DNA from: Promicromonospora sp. AC04
Lineage (GTDB): Bacteria > Actinomycetota > Actinomycetes > Actinomycetales > Cellulomonadaceae
Direction: 5' to 3'
Length of the DNA stretch: 64,000 nucleotides
Assembly: GCF_003058225.1 (NCBI RefSeq)
Contig: NZ_QBUG01000007.1
Coordinates: 98,955-162,954 of the forward strand
In this document: positions 41,121 through 51,681 of the stretch, piece after piece
Position numbering within the stretch: the stretch's first letter is position 1
How the letters are laid out: each line of letters begins with the position of its first letter
Position numbers and translations under genes: made by a program
The notes under the pieces: generated by a model
What the model was told of the DNA's origin: nothing
The model's input: only the letters and a program-made list of their open reading frames with translations
Databases searched by the model: none

Positions 41121-41663
41121 TCAGTCGGCGAGGAGCTCCGCCGCACGGCCCTCCTGGTCGGCGTCCAGGTCAAGCCGGCCGAACGCGGCCACCGCCTGGT
41201 CGAACGTCCGGTTCACCCGCGGCTCGACCTCGACGACGCCCGCCGGGGAGAGGATCGCCTGGTCGTACTCCGCGATCCACGCGTCGATGTGCGCCACGTA
41301 GGCGTCGCGCGCCCGGTCGAGCTTGCCGCCGTCCGGCAGTGGCACCGCCTTGGCGTCCTCCTTGGCGGTCAGTACTCCGGCGCGCGCCTCCTCGGCGAGG
41401 TCCGGCACGTCGGTCATGAGGGCGGCGGCGAGCTCTTCCTTCTGCTCGACGTCGGACGTGGCCTCGATCTCGTCGAAGCGGCCGCTGATCTCGTCGATGT
41501 AGTCGCGCATCGTCGACTCGCTGTGCTCCACGGCGTCGAGCAGCACGTCAGCGGGCTCGCTGGTGCGCTCGGCCTGGGACCAGGCGATGCCGCTACCGGC
41601 GCCGGCAACGAGGAACGCGCCGACCGCGGACAGCAGGACCCGGTGATTTCGCAGGTTGAGCAT
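41121..41663 (-). CDS. Hypothetical membrane-anchored/secreted helical protein
   Basis: 180 residues. A hydrophobic stretch near the N-terminus (VLLSAVGAFLVAGAGSGIAW) works as signal or anchor, and the rest is mostly charged helix (HSESTMRDYIDEISGRFDEI, KLDRARDAYVAHIDAWIAEY). No cysteine lipobox, and no family recognised. Convergent with the ferredoxin gene across the hairpin; start at ATG 41663 without a strong ribosome site. Confidence 0.7.
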   Translation of the reverse strand: MLNLRNHRVLLSAVGAFLVAGAGSGIAWSQAERTSEPADVLLDAVEHSESTMRDYIDEISGRFDEIEATSDVEQKEELAAALMTDVPDLAEEARAGVLTAKEDAKAVPLPDGGKLDRARDAYVAHIDAWIAEYDQAILSPAGVVEVEPRVNRTFDQAVAAFGRLDLDADQEGRAAELLAD

Positions 41664-41813
41664 TAGTTCATCGTCACCCGAGTCTGGGGTGCTCCGCGCG
41701 CTGATCGGTGTGATCCGTGACGGAGAAAGCGGTCATATGCCCTTATCTCGGGCAGGGGGACGGGCTGATGGACCTGCACGGACAGGAAAAAGTCCCGGAT
41801 CTCGCGCCGCCTG

Positions 41814-44078
41814 TCAGACCCTCGTGCGCCCCAGGTGCTCCAGCCGCTCCGCCGCCAGGACGGCCCGGCTCAGCCCCGCCCGGATGTAGGGCGCGTCCGT
41901 CCCCGCGCTCTTCAGGTAGAAGATGCCCACGTTGATCAGGCTGACGAAGCACGCGTAGACCAGCACGTCCTGCAGCAGCCCCAGGGACAGCAGCGTGCCG
42001 ATCACAACGATCGGGATCAGGTAGACGGCAACGGTCGGCTGCCACGCCGCCAGCCGCTCCAGGGTCGCGATCTCGCCCCGCGGCACCGAGGACAGCCCCA
42101 CCGCGCGGGCACGGGCGTTCGCGTCGCGCGCGAACCAGAGGCAGGCCTGGACCACCCCGGCCACCGTGACGATCCCGATCAGCGTGAACAGGGGCCACCA
42201 GTCCCGCTGTACGAGCGTCGGCAGCACCACGTAGACCGCCGGCAGGACCGCGAGGGAGCGCAGCCCGACCTCCGCGACCACCGCCCGCACGCGCGGCGTC
42301 CCGCCCGGCGGCGTCGCCCATGTGGTGCTCAGGTCCGCGAAGACGTTGAGGTAGAGCCGGGCGCTGACCAGCGCGAACGTCAGCGTCACGAGGCGCACCG
42401 GAAGGTTCCCCAGCGGGTCCGGTATGGGGTAGTCGTCGGCCCGGATGTCGTCGAGGAAACCCAGGCCCGACCCGGACCGGTCGAACACCTCGTCCGCCAC
42501 CTCGAACCACTTCGCCTGCCAGGACAGCCCGAAGTCGCGCGACCACCAGGTCACGACCAGCGCGGTACCGCACCACAGGAGCACCGCGCAGAGCCACGCC
42601 CACCGGCGGAGCCGGCGCGCCTGCAGCAGGTGCGCGACGCCCGTGGCATCCCGCGCCTGGCCGCTGCGCACCTGCAGCATGCGCCGCTGGCGGGCCACCG
42701 TCCCGGCACCGGGCGAAAGGTCGCGCAGCCCCTGCAGCCGGCCCCGCGGGCGCTCCCGGCCGTCCTGCTCGAGGATCGCCACCTCGTCCCCGAACACGCG
42801 CCCGATCTGCTCGAACCTGGCGGCGGCGGGATCGACCGGGACCACCAGGAGGCGCCGCCGCGGATCGGCGTCCGTCAGGTCCTCCAGGAGCCGGGCGAGC
42901 CCGACCGACGCCACGTAGAACTGGTCGGGGACGGTGCCGTCGGCGCTGTGCGGGATCCCGGCGATGGTGATGAGCAGGGCGCCCAGGGAGTAGAGGTCGG
43001 CCCGCGGATGCCCGACGCCGTCGCGGCGCACCTCGGGCGCCACGTACGCCCCGTCGCCCTGGACCTGCCCGGTGATGGACCGGGTGTGCAGATGGTTGAC
43101 GCCCAGGTCGACGAACCGCAGCCGGAGCCGGCCGAGCTCCTCGACCTCCACGATGATGTTGGACGGCGTGAGGTCGTCGTGCCGCCGCCCGTCCCGCTCG
43201 AGGTCGGCCAGCGCGGTGAGCAGCGCGCCGCCCAGCTCCCGCAGGGCCGCCGTGTCGACCGGGCGGAGGATCTCCCGTGCGGGCGGGGCCGGCCGCCCGG
43301 CGGCGCGGTACGCCAGGTGCTCGCCGAGCGTCCGGCCGCGGACGAGGTCCATGAGGATCCAGCTGTCGTGGCTCGCCCAGACGGGCACCGCCGGGGAGCT
43401 CACCTCGGCGTCGAGCCGCCCGTGCTCGGCGAGGTAGCCCCGGGTCGCGCCCACGATCGCGGGGATCGTGAGGTAGGGGTGGATGAGGCACTTCAGGGCG
43501 AAGGTCGCGGTCTGGCCCCGGGACGGCGCGGCGACCCGACCGGTGAGGATGATCGACGTCGTGCCGTGCCGGTAGAACTCGAGGCTCGTGATGTCGAGCG
43601 CTGCCCACTCCGCCCTGGTCTCGGCCGACGCCGCTGAGCCCCGGGACGCGTCCGGGTCGTGGAGGGCGGCGATGGAGCGCTGCACGTCCGGGTCGGCCAC
43701 GAGGGCCTTGCTCAGGTCCTCCGCCGTCGCCCCCGCCACCGCGACGTCCCACGGCGCGTCACCGTGGAACCGCATCCGGTCCGAGCAGTGCATGGCGACC
43801 AGGGTGAGCAGGTAGAACCCGAGAAACCCCACGGTCCGCGGCTCCAGGGAGCGCGCGTCGGCGGGCTCGGACCACCAGCGCCACAGCTCCTCGATCTCCC
43901 GCTGCCGCGAGACCTGGAACCGGTCGGCGTAGGCGCGCTCGTCGAGCGGGATGTCGCGCAGGACGGCGTGCCAGTCCTGGGTCCGCCAGGCATTCAGGCC
44001 GGCGGGGCGGGCCCCGGCGGCACCGCGACCGGCCAGCTCGCTCACGACGGCGGTGAGTTGCTCGAGCGTCGCTCTCAC
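41814..44078 (-). CDS. Membrane protein with divergent protein-kinase domain
   Basis: 754 residues from GTG 44078 (GGGGGA 4-5 nt upstream); TTG 44165 would add 29 residues. Residues ~1-150 are an unassigned helical domain (QRMRF-type Trp/Arg-rich). A kinase fold follows: ATFALKCL (Lys), catalytic loop RRHDDLTPSNIIV (HxD...N kept, but Thr where active kinases have Lys), and FVDLGVNHLH in place of DFG, then GDGAYVAPEVRRDG as activation segment. After residue ~480 come about five or six membrane spans. The glycine-rich loop is weak. Activity cannot be decided; it could be a kinase-like receptor or scaffold. No close family known to me. Confidence 0.75.
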   Translation of the reverse strand: MRATLEQLTAVVSELAGRGAAGARPAGLNAWRTQDWHAVLRDIPLDERAYADRFQVSRQREIEELWRWWSEPADARSLEPRTVGFLGFYLLTLVAMHCSDRMRFHGDAPWDVAVAGATAEDLSKALVADPDVQRSIAALHDPDASRGSAASAETRAEWAALDITSLEFYRHGTTSIILTGRVAAPSRGQTATFALKCLIHPYLTIPAIVGATRGYLAEHGRLDAEVSSPAVPVWASHDSWILMDLVRGRTLGEHLAYRAAGRPAPPAREILRPVDTAALRELGGALLTALADLERDGRRHDDLTPSNIIVEVEELGRLRLRFVDLGVNHLHTRSITGQVQGDGAYVAPEVRRDGVGHPRADLYSLGALLITIAGIPHSADGTVPDQFYVASVGLARLLEDLTDADPRRRLLVVPVDPAAARFEQIGRVFGDEVAILEQDGRERPRGRLQGLRDLSPGAGTVARQRRMLQVRSGQARDATGVAHLLQARRLRRWAWLCAVLLWCGTALVVTWWSRDFGLSWQAKWFEVADEVFDRSGSGLGFLDDIRADDYPIPDPLGNLPVRLVTLTFALVSARLYLNVFADLSTTWATPPGGTPRVRAVVAEVGLRSLAVLPAVYVVLPTLVQRDWWPLFTLIGIVTVAGVVQACLWFARDANARARAVGLSSVPRGEIATLERLAAWQPTVAVYLIPIVVIGTLLSLGLLQDVLVYACFVSLINVGIFYLKSAGTDAPYIRAGLSRAVLAAERLEHLGRTRV

Positions 44079-44268
44079 GGCATCCCCCAGGTCACGGTCT
44101 GTGACGATAACGGAGGCTTGGTCCGGCACGCTGGGAAAACGCGCCGGTCCAACAAACTGGCGCAACCCACATCCCTGCCGCGCGCGTCACGACGTCCTGA
44201 GTGATGCTGGCTCTCGGCCGGCGGTCTCCGCCGGCCCCCCGCAGCACCCGACGAGGAGGAAACAGACC

Positions 44269-44670
44269 GTGTTCGGACCCGATTTCTTCGAGCGACTCTC
44301 GCAGCGGATGTACTACGACCTCGACGGCAACCCGATCACCCAGGATCAGTGGTCGGTGCTGCGCCTCGGGGCCGGGGGCGCCCACGTCGCACGCGACCAC
44401 ATCGGGATCTACCACGTGTCGACGGTCTGGACCGGGATCGACTCCGCCGCCGCACTCGACGACGACGACGACCACACTCCGCTGATCTACGAGACGATGG
44501 TCTTCGTCGAACGGCTCGACCCGGACGGCGTGCTCTCCGAGGACGAGCTCCTGGACTGCACCGAGCAGCACGCGGAGATGCACCCGACACGGGAGGCCGC
44601 GCTCGCCGGCCACCACCGCGCGACGGCGATAGTTCGCGAGTGGATAGCGAAGGGCCGCCCCGAGCTCTGA
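44269..44670 (+). CDS. Hypothetical protein (phage/actinobacterial small-protein family)
   Basis: 133 residues. The reading MYYDLDGNPITQDQWSVLRL, then HVSTVWTGIDS and PLIYETMVFVERLD with the late EALAGH, resembles a small uncharacterised family common in actinobacteria and their phages (YDxDGNPIT ... VSTVWxGxDH ... PLIxETMVF). Function unknown; possibly phage-derived cargo. AGGAGG lies 9 nt before GTG 44269. Confidence 0.7.
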   Translation: MFGPDFFERLSQRMYYDLDGNPITQDQWSVLRLGAGGAHVARDHIGIYHVSTVWTGIDSAAALDDDDDHTPLIYETMVFVERLDPDGVLSEDELLDCTEQHAEMHPTREAALAGHHRATAIVREWIAKGRPEL

Positions 44671-44689
44671 CGACGACGGGAGAGCAAGG

Positions 44690-45328
44690 ATGCAGACCAG
44701 CACACCCTCTCTGACCGCAGCTTTCACGACACGCCGCGCAGCGCACGGCCGTGCGCTCTACGGTGAACCGATGCATGGAACCACCCCGCGGGAGCTGGGT
44801 CCGGCGGGCGCTCAGGCACTGCTGGGCGGGCTCTTCGAGCCCGGCGCCGACCGCCTCGCCCACTCGGTCGGCGTCGGCCGGCGCGCGGAGCAGGTCGCGG
44901 GGGCGCTGGGCCAGCCGGACCTGCTCGTCTCGGCGGCGTACCTGCACGACGTCGGCTACGCCGCGGCCGCCTGCGACACCGGGCTGCACCAGCTCGACGG
45001 CGCTCGCTACCTGCGCCGCCTCGGCGCTCCGGACGACCTGACGAGCCTCGTCGCGCACCACACGGCGGCCGTCGTCGAGGCGGCCGCGAGGGGCTTCGAC
45101 ACGACGCTGCGGGACGAGTTCCCCGCGCCGTCGGACAGCGAGCTGCTGGACCTGCTCACCTACTGCGACATGACCACCTCGGCCCAGGGCGGGACCGTCA
45201 CCGTGGACGAGCGGTTCGGCCGCATCTACGACCGCTACCCGCCCGGCCACCTGGTCTCGCGCAGCATGCGCCACGCGGAGCCGTACCTGCGGCGGATCGT
45301 GTCCGCCGTCGAGGACCGGCTCGGGTAG
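44690..45328 (+). CDS. HD-domain hydrolase
   Basis: 212 residues. The HD motif is visible as HSVGVGRRAEQVAGALG, then AAYLHDVGYA, then LTSLVAHHTAAVVEA and YCDMTTSAQG, the H..HD..H..D metal pattern of the HD phosphohydrolase fold. The substrate could be a nucleotide or similar phosphoester. The start has GGGAGAGCAAGG before ATG 44690; ATG 44771 is an alternative. It follows the small unknown gene by 19 bp in the same direction. Confidence 0.85.
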   Translation: MQTSTPSLTAAFTTRRAAHGRALYGEPMHGTTPRELGPAGAQALLGGLFEPGADRLAHSVGVGRRAEQVAGALGQPDLLVSAAYLHDVGYAAAACDTGLHQLDGARYLRRLGAPDDLTSLVAHHTAAVVEAAARGFDTTLRDEFPAPSDSELLDLLTYCDMTTSAQGGTVTVDERFGRIYDRYPPGHLVSRSMRHAEPYLRRIVSAVEDRLG

Positions 45329-45343
45329 ACCGGCTGGACAAGC

Positions 45344-45817
45344 TCACGTGAGGAACGGCTCCGTCCGCGACGAGTCCACCGCGTGATCGATACGCAGCCG
45401 CATCGAGGGGTGGATCTCCAGCTCGCCGAGCCGGTCGACCTGCTGCCACACCACCTCGCTGGACTCCCCCGAGGTCCGAGCGGTCCCGCCGGTGACCGTG
45501 CCGCGCATGCAGATGGAGAACTGGGCCCGGACCTCGCCGTCCGAGTAGACGATCACGTGCCGGGGGTCGGTGTAGATCCCGATCAGGCCCGTGATCCGCA
45601 CGCGGTACCCGGTCTCCTCCTCGGTCTCCCGGACGCCCGCCTGGCGCACGGTCTCCCCCGGGTCTATGCCCCCGCCGGGCAGGGCCCAGAGGTCGTTGTC
45701 GGTCCGATGGATGAGCAGCAGACGTCCGACGTCGTCGCGCACGGCAACCGTGACCGAAGGAACCACGGAGTTCACGGGCGGCGCGGTCGGGTCGTCGAAG
45801 TAGTCGATCCGAACCAT
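45344..45817 (-). CDS. Nudix hydrolase
   Basis: 157 residues. The Nudix box appears as GGGIDPGETVRQAGVRETEE followed by ETGY, matching Gx5Ex7REUxEExGU exactly; a beta-strand part follows (RITGLIGIYTDPRHVIVYSDG). Cleaves nucleoside diphosphates linked to another group; the substrate is unclear. Its ATG shares the A of the preceding TGA (TGATG), so it is translated with the XRE gene; GTG 45820 is possible. Confidence 0.9.
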   Translation of the reverse strand: MVRIDYFDDPTAPPVNSVVPSVTVAVRDDVGRLLLIHRTDNDLWALPGGGIDPGETVRQAGVRETEEETGYRVRITGLIGIYTDPRHVIVYSDGEVRAQFSICMRGTVTGGTARTSGESSEVVWQQVDRLGELEIHPSMRLRIDHAVDSSRTEPFLT

Positions 45818-46578
45818 CACGCCACCCTTCCCGGGTCCTCCGTCCGGGGCCAGGCCGACAACGGCGCCGCGGCGCTCCACACCCGCTCGAACCCCGCCTG
45901 GTAGGCGGGCGCCATCGAGGCCTCCGGGCCGTCCTTGAGGTGCAGCAGCGGGTTGGCCCCGGCGGGCGAGCCCCACACGTGGGTGTTGACCAGCAGGTCG
46001 TCGTCGAACCGGAAGGTCGTGGCGTACAGGGTGCGGTCGTGCAGCCGCACCTCGATGCCCGGGGTGCCGAGCGCGGGCGCCAGGTAGGCGAGCACCAGCG
46101 CGATCCGCCCCGCGAGGCCCGTGCCGCCCTCCTCCTGGGTGCGGACCGTCACCGCGTCGCTCTCCGGGTCACCCAGCAGCAGCCGCACCTGCACGCCGCG
46201 AGCCGCCATGTTGACGATCTCGGTCGTCAGGTCGAGGGTCTGGTCGGGCAGGAACGTCGCCGCGAACGCGTGCAGCTCGAACCGCTGCTCCACGCCCGCC
46301 AGGAAGGCGCGCCAGGTCCCGGACGGCACGGCGCGCCGCGCCGGGTAGACGCCCACGATCTCCTGCGCGGCGGCCTCGGCCCGGTCGACGTCGCCCCAAA
46401 GCGCGGCGACGTCGCAGCCCAGCGCGTCGGACACCGCGACACGATGACGCGGGTGCGGCGTGCGGCCCTGGGCCACCCACCGCTCCACGGTCTTCGGGTC
46501 CACGCCGACGGCGGCCGCGAGCCGTACCTGGCTCAGGCCGGCCTGGCTCATCGCTGCGACCAGTCGTTGATTCCTCAC
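45817..46578 (-). CDS. XRE-family regulator with PLD-like C-terminal domain (DUF5919 type)
   Basis: 253 residues. N-terminal helix-turn-helix: SQVRLAAAVGVDPKTVERWV, then the rest is a phospholipase-D-like/DUF5919 domain: VQVRLLLGDPESDAV, and RLHDRTLYATTFRFDDDLLV followed by NTHVWGSPAG, where the His and Lys/Asp positions of the family can be seen in part. Such regulators often sit beside Nudix hydrolases, as here. The GTG start has GGGGGTG 8 nt upstream. Divergent from the small gene at 46.7 kb. Confidence 0.87.
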   Translation of the reverse strand: MRNQRLVAAMSQAGLSQVRLAAAVGVDPKTVERWVAQGRTPHPRHRVAVSDALGCDVAALWGDVDRAEAAAQEIVGVYPARRAVPSGTWRAFLAGVEQRFELHAFAATFLPDQTLDLTTEIVNMAARGVQVRLLLGDPESDAVTVRTQEEGGTGLAGRIALVLAYLAPALGTPGIEVRLHDRTLYATTFRFDDDLLVNTHVWGSPAGANPLLHLKDGPEASMAPAYQAGFERVWSAAAPLSAWPRTEDPGRVA

Positions 46579-46709
46579 GTGTCATTCACCCCCTAGGGAC
46601 GTATCTATCACCGAAACGTCCCGGCCGCTGCCGATGGCACGTCCCATGTCCTCGGCGCACAGTGGTATCGAGCCAGTGCCCCTGCCCGACCCGTGTTCTG
46701 GAGAGTCTC

Positions 46710-46997
46710 GTGAATCCCATCGCGTCGCAGTCGGTCACCGAACGTCTTGGCGATGTCATCGATCTGCTGCGCCACGTTCGCACGGACTGGATCGAGGTCC
46801 TCACCGTCACGCCCGAACGGGTGTGCCTGCAGCCCTGGCACCTCGACGACGGCGAGACGATCGCTCGTGCGCTGGGCCTCGACCACGCCATCGACCAGCG
46901 CATGCTGGACCCCGGCTACACGCTGTGGACCGGCACCTGGCGAGGCGTCGAGGTGCAGGTCCGCGGTGCGCTGCGGGCCGGCGTGCCGGCGCTCTGA
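46710..46997 (+). CDS. Small hypothetical protein
   Basis: 95 residues from GTG 46710, with GGAGAG 4 nt upstream. Reads as a folded protein (TERLGDVIDLLRHVRTDWIE, LQPWHLDDGETIARALGLDH, GYTLWTGTWRGVEVQVRGAL) with normal composition, but no family recognised. Located just before PAC2; an opposite-strand open frame across the area is GC-rich shadow. Confidence 0.55.
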   Translation: MNPIASQSVTERLGDVIDLLRHVRTDWIEVLTVTPERVCLQPWHLDDGETIARALGLDHAIDQRMLDPGYTLWTGTWRGVEVQVRGALRAGVPAL

Positions 46998-47090
46998 CCT
47001 CGGCGGGCGCTTCCGCACCGACACTGACCAGCCGATTCGCCCGTCCGCGAACGCGCCGGTGCCCCTGGCCACACGGAGCGCCTCACACCC

Positions 47091-47096
47091 TAGGGT
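47091..47096 (+). promoter_or_regulatory. Candidate -10 element of the PAC2 gene (TAGGGT)
   Basis: TAGGGT, six G residues, then ATG; same arrangement as dop and the nuclease gene. The G run could alternatively be a ribosome site. Confidence 0.5.
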
Positions 47097-47102
47097 GGGG
47101 GG

Positions 47103-47981
47103 ATGACCGACGCGCATCACGAGCAGCAGGAGCAGGCCTCGCCTCGCCAGACCGTGCTCCTCGCTGCCTTCGAAGGTTGGAACGACGCGGGGAGTGCCGC
47201 AACGACGGCGCTCACGCACCTGGCCGAGGTGTGGGGCGCCGAGAAAGTGACCGAGCTCGACCCCGAGGAGTTCCACGACTTCCAGGTCAACCGGCCGTAC
47301 ATCTCGCTGGACGACGACGGCAAACGGTCCATCACCTGGCCCACGACGACCGTGTCGGTGGCCCAGGTGGGCGAGCGCAAGGTGGTGCTGGTGCACGGCG
47401 TCGAGCCGTCGATGCGCTGGCGCAAGTACTGCGAGGAGCTGCTCCAGGTCGCGGACGAGCTGGGGGTGCGGACCGTGATCACGCTTGGCGCGCTCCTGGC
47501 CGACGTGCCGCACACGCGACCTATCCCGATGACCGCGACGTCGGACAGCGTGGGCCTGCAGTCCGTGCTCGACATCGACGCCAACACCTACCAGGGCCCG
47601 ACCGGGATCGTGGGCGTGCTGCAGCACGAGGCCGCCCAGCGCAACCTGCAGTCGGTGAGCCTGTGGGCGGCCGTGCCCCATTATGTGGCCAACCCGCCGT
47701 CGCCCAAGGCGACGCTCGCGATCCTCACGCGCGTGGAGGAGATCCTCGGCGAGTCGGTCCCGATGGGCGAGCTGCCCGACGACGCCGCCGCGTGGCAGCA
47801 CGGCGTGGACGAGCTGGCGTCCGAGGACTCGGAGATCTCCGAGTACGTGGCCCAGCTCGAGGAGGCGAAGGACACCGCCGAGCTCCCCGAGGCGTCCGGC
47901 GACGCGATCGCGCGAGAGTTCGAGCGGTACCTGCGCCGTCGGGACAGTGGCGGCAAGGACAGCGGGCCGGAGAAGCTCTGA
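47103..47981 (+). CDS. PAC2-family protein (proteasome assembly chaperone-like)
   Basis: 292 residues. Family markers LLAAFEGWNDAGSAATTALT, EFHDFQVNRPYISLDDDGKR and VPHYVANPPSPKATLAIL are clear. The bacterial family is named after a eukaryotic proteasome assembly chaperone; it is found near mshC and the proteasome genes in actinobacteria, but whether it helps proteasome assembly is not known. A Glu/Asp/Lys-rich C-terminus ends the protein. Confidence 0.9.
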   Translation: MTDAHHEQQEQASPRQTVLLAAFEGWNDAGSAATTALTHLAEVWGAEKVTELDPEEFHDFQVNRPYISLDDDGKRSITWPTTTVSVAQVGERKVVLVHGVEPSMRWRKYCEELLQVADELGVRTVITLGALLADVPHTRPIPMTATSDSVGLQSVLDIDANTYQGPTGIVGVLQHEAAQRNLQSVSLWAAVPHYVANPPSPKATLAILTRVEEILGESVPMGELPDDAAAWQHGVDELASEDSEISEYVAQLEEAKDTAELPEASGDAIAREFERYLRRRDSGGKDSGPEKL

Positions 47982-48006
47982 TCCCTCGCCATCCCTGGCC
48001 AACTCC

Positions 48007-49554
48007 CTAGTCGTCGCAGCTGGGCGGGTTGCGGATCAGGGCCCCCTTGCAGGTGTCCCCGCTGGACAGCAGCATCGTCGGCAGGTCATCGTCGTCGCGC
48101 AGATAGTGCGCGTCGCAGGTCGCCATGCTGATGGAGTCCGTGGCCTCGACGAGAACCTCGCCGTCGAGCGTGACCCTGCACGTGAAGCCGAGCTCGCTGG
48201 TGATCGGCTGACCGGACATGACGCCCAGCGTGAACGAGTCCAGCGGGCCCTCGAACTCGATGGTCTCGGACCACGGCGGCTGGACCTCGACAAGCTCGAC
48301 CTCCGAAGCGTCGGGGTCCTGGTTGCTGAAGGCATACGTGTTCGAGTCGTGGAACCCGGTGTAGGTCACGCCGAGCGGCAGGCCCTCGGCGTCAGAGTTC
48401 TCGTAGAACGCCTCCAGCACGATCGTGTGCAGCTCGGCGGACCCACCGTCGTCGCCGGAAGCTCCGCCGCCACCGCCGTCGCCGCCCTGCGCGTACTCCG
48501 GCGGCGCGTCGTCCCCGGTCAGGGCCGTCAGGGTGGCCACCCCGCCGATGACGAGCCCGATCGCGGCGACCGCCGCGACAGCGCCCAGCACCAGGCGGCG
48601 CGACGGGCGCCAACGCTCCGCCGTCGGCACGGGCTGCGGGGCCGGGGCGGCGGCCGGAGTGGCGGCGGCCTCCTGCGGCTCCGTCGCCGCGGCGAGCTCC
48701 GTGACCATCTCCGACACCGCTTCCGGAAGCCACTGGTCCGACGCCGGATCGTCCGACGTGAACCGGTTGAGCAGGGTGGAGACCGACGGGCGCGCGCCGG
48801 GGTCCCGCTCGAGGCAGCTTGCGACGGGCCGGGCCAGCGCGCTGGGCAGCCTGCTCAGGTCGGGCTCCCCGTGCAGGATCTGGGACATGGTGTCCTCGGG
48901 CGTGCCCCCGCCGAACGGGCTGCTCCCGACGGCGGCGAAGTGGAGCACGCAGCCCAGGGAGAAGACGTCGCTCGCCGGTGTCACCGCCCCGCCCAGCACC
49001 TGCTCGGGGGACATGAAGGCGACGGTGTCCGTGCCGGGGTCGGAGACGATGGTCGCGGTCGAGGTGTGCTCCAGCGCGCGGGCGAGGCCGAAGTCGATCA
49101 CCCGGGGCCCGTCGGCCGCGAGGATCACGTTGTCCGGCGTGAGGTTGCGGTGCACCACCTGCGCTCCGTGGATCGACGCCAGGCCTTCGAGCAGACCCGT
49201 GGCGAGCCGGCCGACGGCGGCGGCCGGGAGCGGACCCTCCGCGACCGCCTCCCGCAGCGTGGGCCCAGGGATGTAGGCGGTGGCGACCCACGGGTGCTCG
49301 CCGTCGGTCCGGGCATCCACCACCCGGGCGGTGTAGAGACCGTCGACGCGCCGGGCCGCCGCGACCTCGCGGGCGAACTGCCGGCGGAACGGGGCATCCG
49401 CGGCGAGCGGGGCCGAGACCACCTTGACCGCAACGGGCCGCCCGCCGGCGGACCGGCCCAGGAAGACGTCGCCCATCTCGCCGCTGCCGAGCCGGGCCTC
49501 CAGGCGAAACGGGCCCACCTCGGTCGGGTCGTCAGCACGCAGCTCGCTCAGCAC
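48007..49554 (-). CDS. Ser/Thr kinase-like protein lacking the catalytic Asp, with MmpS-like ectodomain
   Basis: 515 residues. Kinase domain 1-270: Gly loop LGSGEMGDVF, Lys in PVAVKVV, but the catalytic loop reads VVHRNLTPDN, with Asn in place of the catalytic Asp and Thr in place of the usual Lys; DFG is intact (VIDFGLARAL). A Pro/Ala linker, one membrane span (VLGAVAAVAAIGLVIGGVAT), then an extracellular ~150-residue domain with TCRVTLDG and a YTGF strand, like the MmpS beta-sandwich. Likely a pseudokinase. Paired with an apparently active paralogue immediately upstream. GTG start with AGGA near it. Confidence 0.85.
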   Translation of the reverse strand: MLSELRADDPTEVGPFRLEARLGSGEMGDVFLGRSAGGRPVAVKVVSAPLAADAPFRRQFAREVAAARRVDGLYTARVVDARTDGEHPWVATAYIPGPTLREAVAEGPLPAAAVGRLATGLLEGLASIHGAQVVHRNLTPDNVILAADGPRVIDFGLARALEHTSTATIVSDPGTDTVAFMSPEQVLGGAVTPASDVFSLGCVLHFAAVGSSPFGGGTPEDTMSQILHGEPDLSRLPSALARPVASCLERDPGARPSVSTLLNRFTSDDPASDQWLPEAVSEMVTELAAATEPQEAAATPAAAPAPQPVPTAERWRPSRRLVLGAVAAVAAIGLVIGGVATLTALTGDDAPPEYAQGGDGGGGGASGDDGGSAELHTIVLEAFYENSDAEGLPLGVTYTGFHDSNTYAFSNQDPDASEVELVEVQPPWSETIEFEGPLDSFTLGVMSGQPITSELGFTCRVTLDGEVLVEATDSISMATCDAHYLRDDDDLPTMLLSSGDTCKGALIRNPPSCDD

Positions 49555-49638
49555 TTGTCCTGTTCCTCTCTCTGGTCTTCCTGGTCGCTGTAGGCCACCG
49601 CAGGTTCCGGGCGGGCCCGTGGTTCCGGGCGTCGCCGG

Positions 49639-51216
<1,578 letters not shown>

Positions 51217-51354
51217 GATGCCCCGCCCCCCAGCGACTGTACATTTGGGCCAAATCGCCCTCAGAGAGTAGGGAGGCTACCGCAACTTCGTGCTCAGCAC
51301 AGAGGCCCGAGCCCTCGTGGGCTCAGGCCTCTGCGATCCGGTTCGGCGTGACGT

Positions 51355-51570
51355 TCACGCGCTGTTCGAGATGGGCTCGATCCGCACTCCGGCGTCCGGC
51401 CCGTGGAAGCCCACCCAAGTCTCGAGGCACCGTGCGGCGTCCTCGACGCGGTCGTAGACCGGCGCGTATCCCGGTCCGTTGCGTACGACGCGATATCGCG
51501 TGCTGCACCGGGGCGTCGTCGTGACGGTGACCCGGGTCTCGCCCGTGAAGTCTTCCTCGTACTCCGTCAT
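51355..51570 (-). CDS. Small hypothetical protein
   Basis: 71 residues. Reads YEEDFTGETRVTVTTTPRCS, then YRVVRNGPGYAPVYDRVEDA and WVGFHGPDAGVRIEPIS: a compact beta-rich protein with two cysteines and normal composition. No family recognised. GGGGAG lies 1 nt before ATG 51570; ATG 51579 is an alternative start. It may be co-directional with the kinases but is separated from them by 138 bp without a gene. Confidence 0.55.
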   Translation of the reverse strand: MTEYEEDFTGETRVTVTTTPRCSTRYRVVRNGPGYAPVYDRVEDAARCLETWVGFHGPDAGVRIEPISNSA

Positions 51571-51681
51571 GCTCCCCATCCTGCACCGGGTTAAATGCAA
51601 ACGGAAGCAGGGGTCAAAACTAACCTGGCAAGCGCATGCCATGGCTCTCGCCTACCTGACGGAAACCGGGCCGTCAAGAGG

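Noticed and set aside
46608..48002. Long minus-strand open frame opposite PAC2 and the small 46.7-kb gene
   Set aside because: His/Arg/Val/Leu-rich shadow with no motif; PAC2 on the plus strand is certain.
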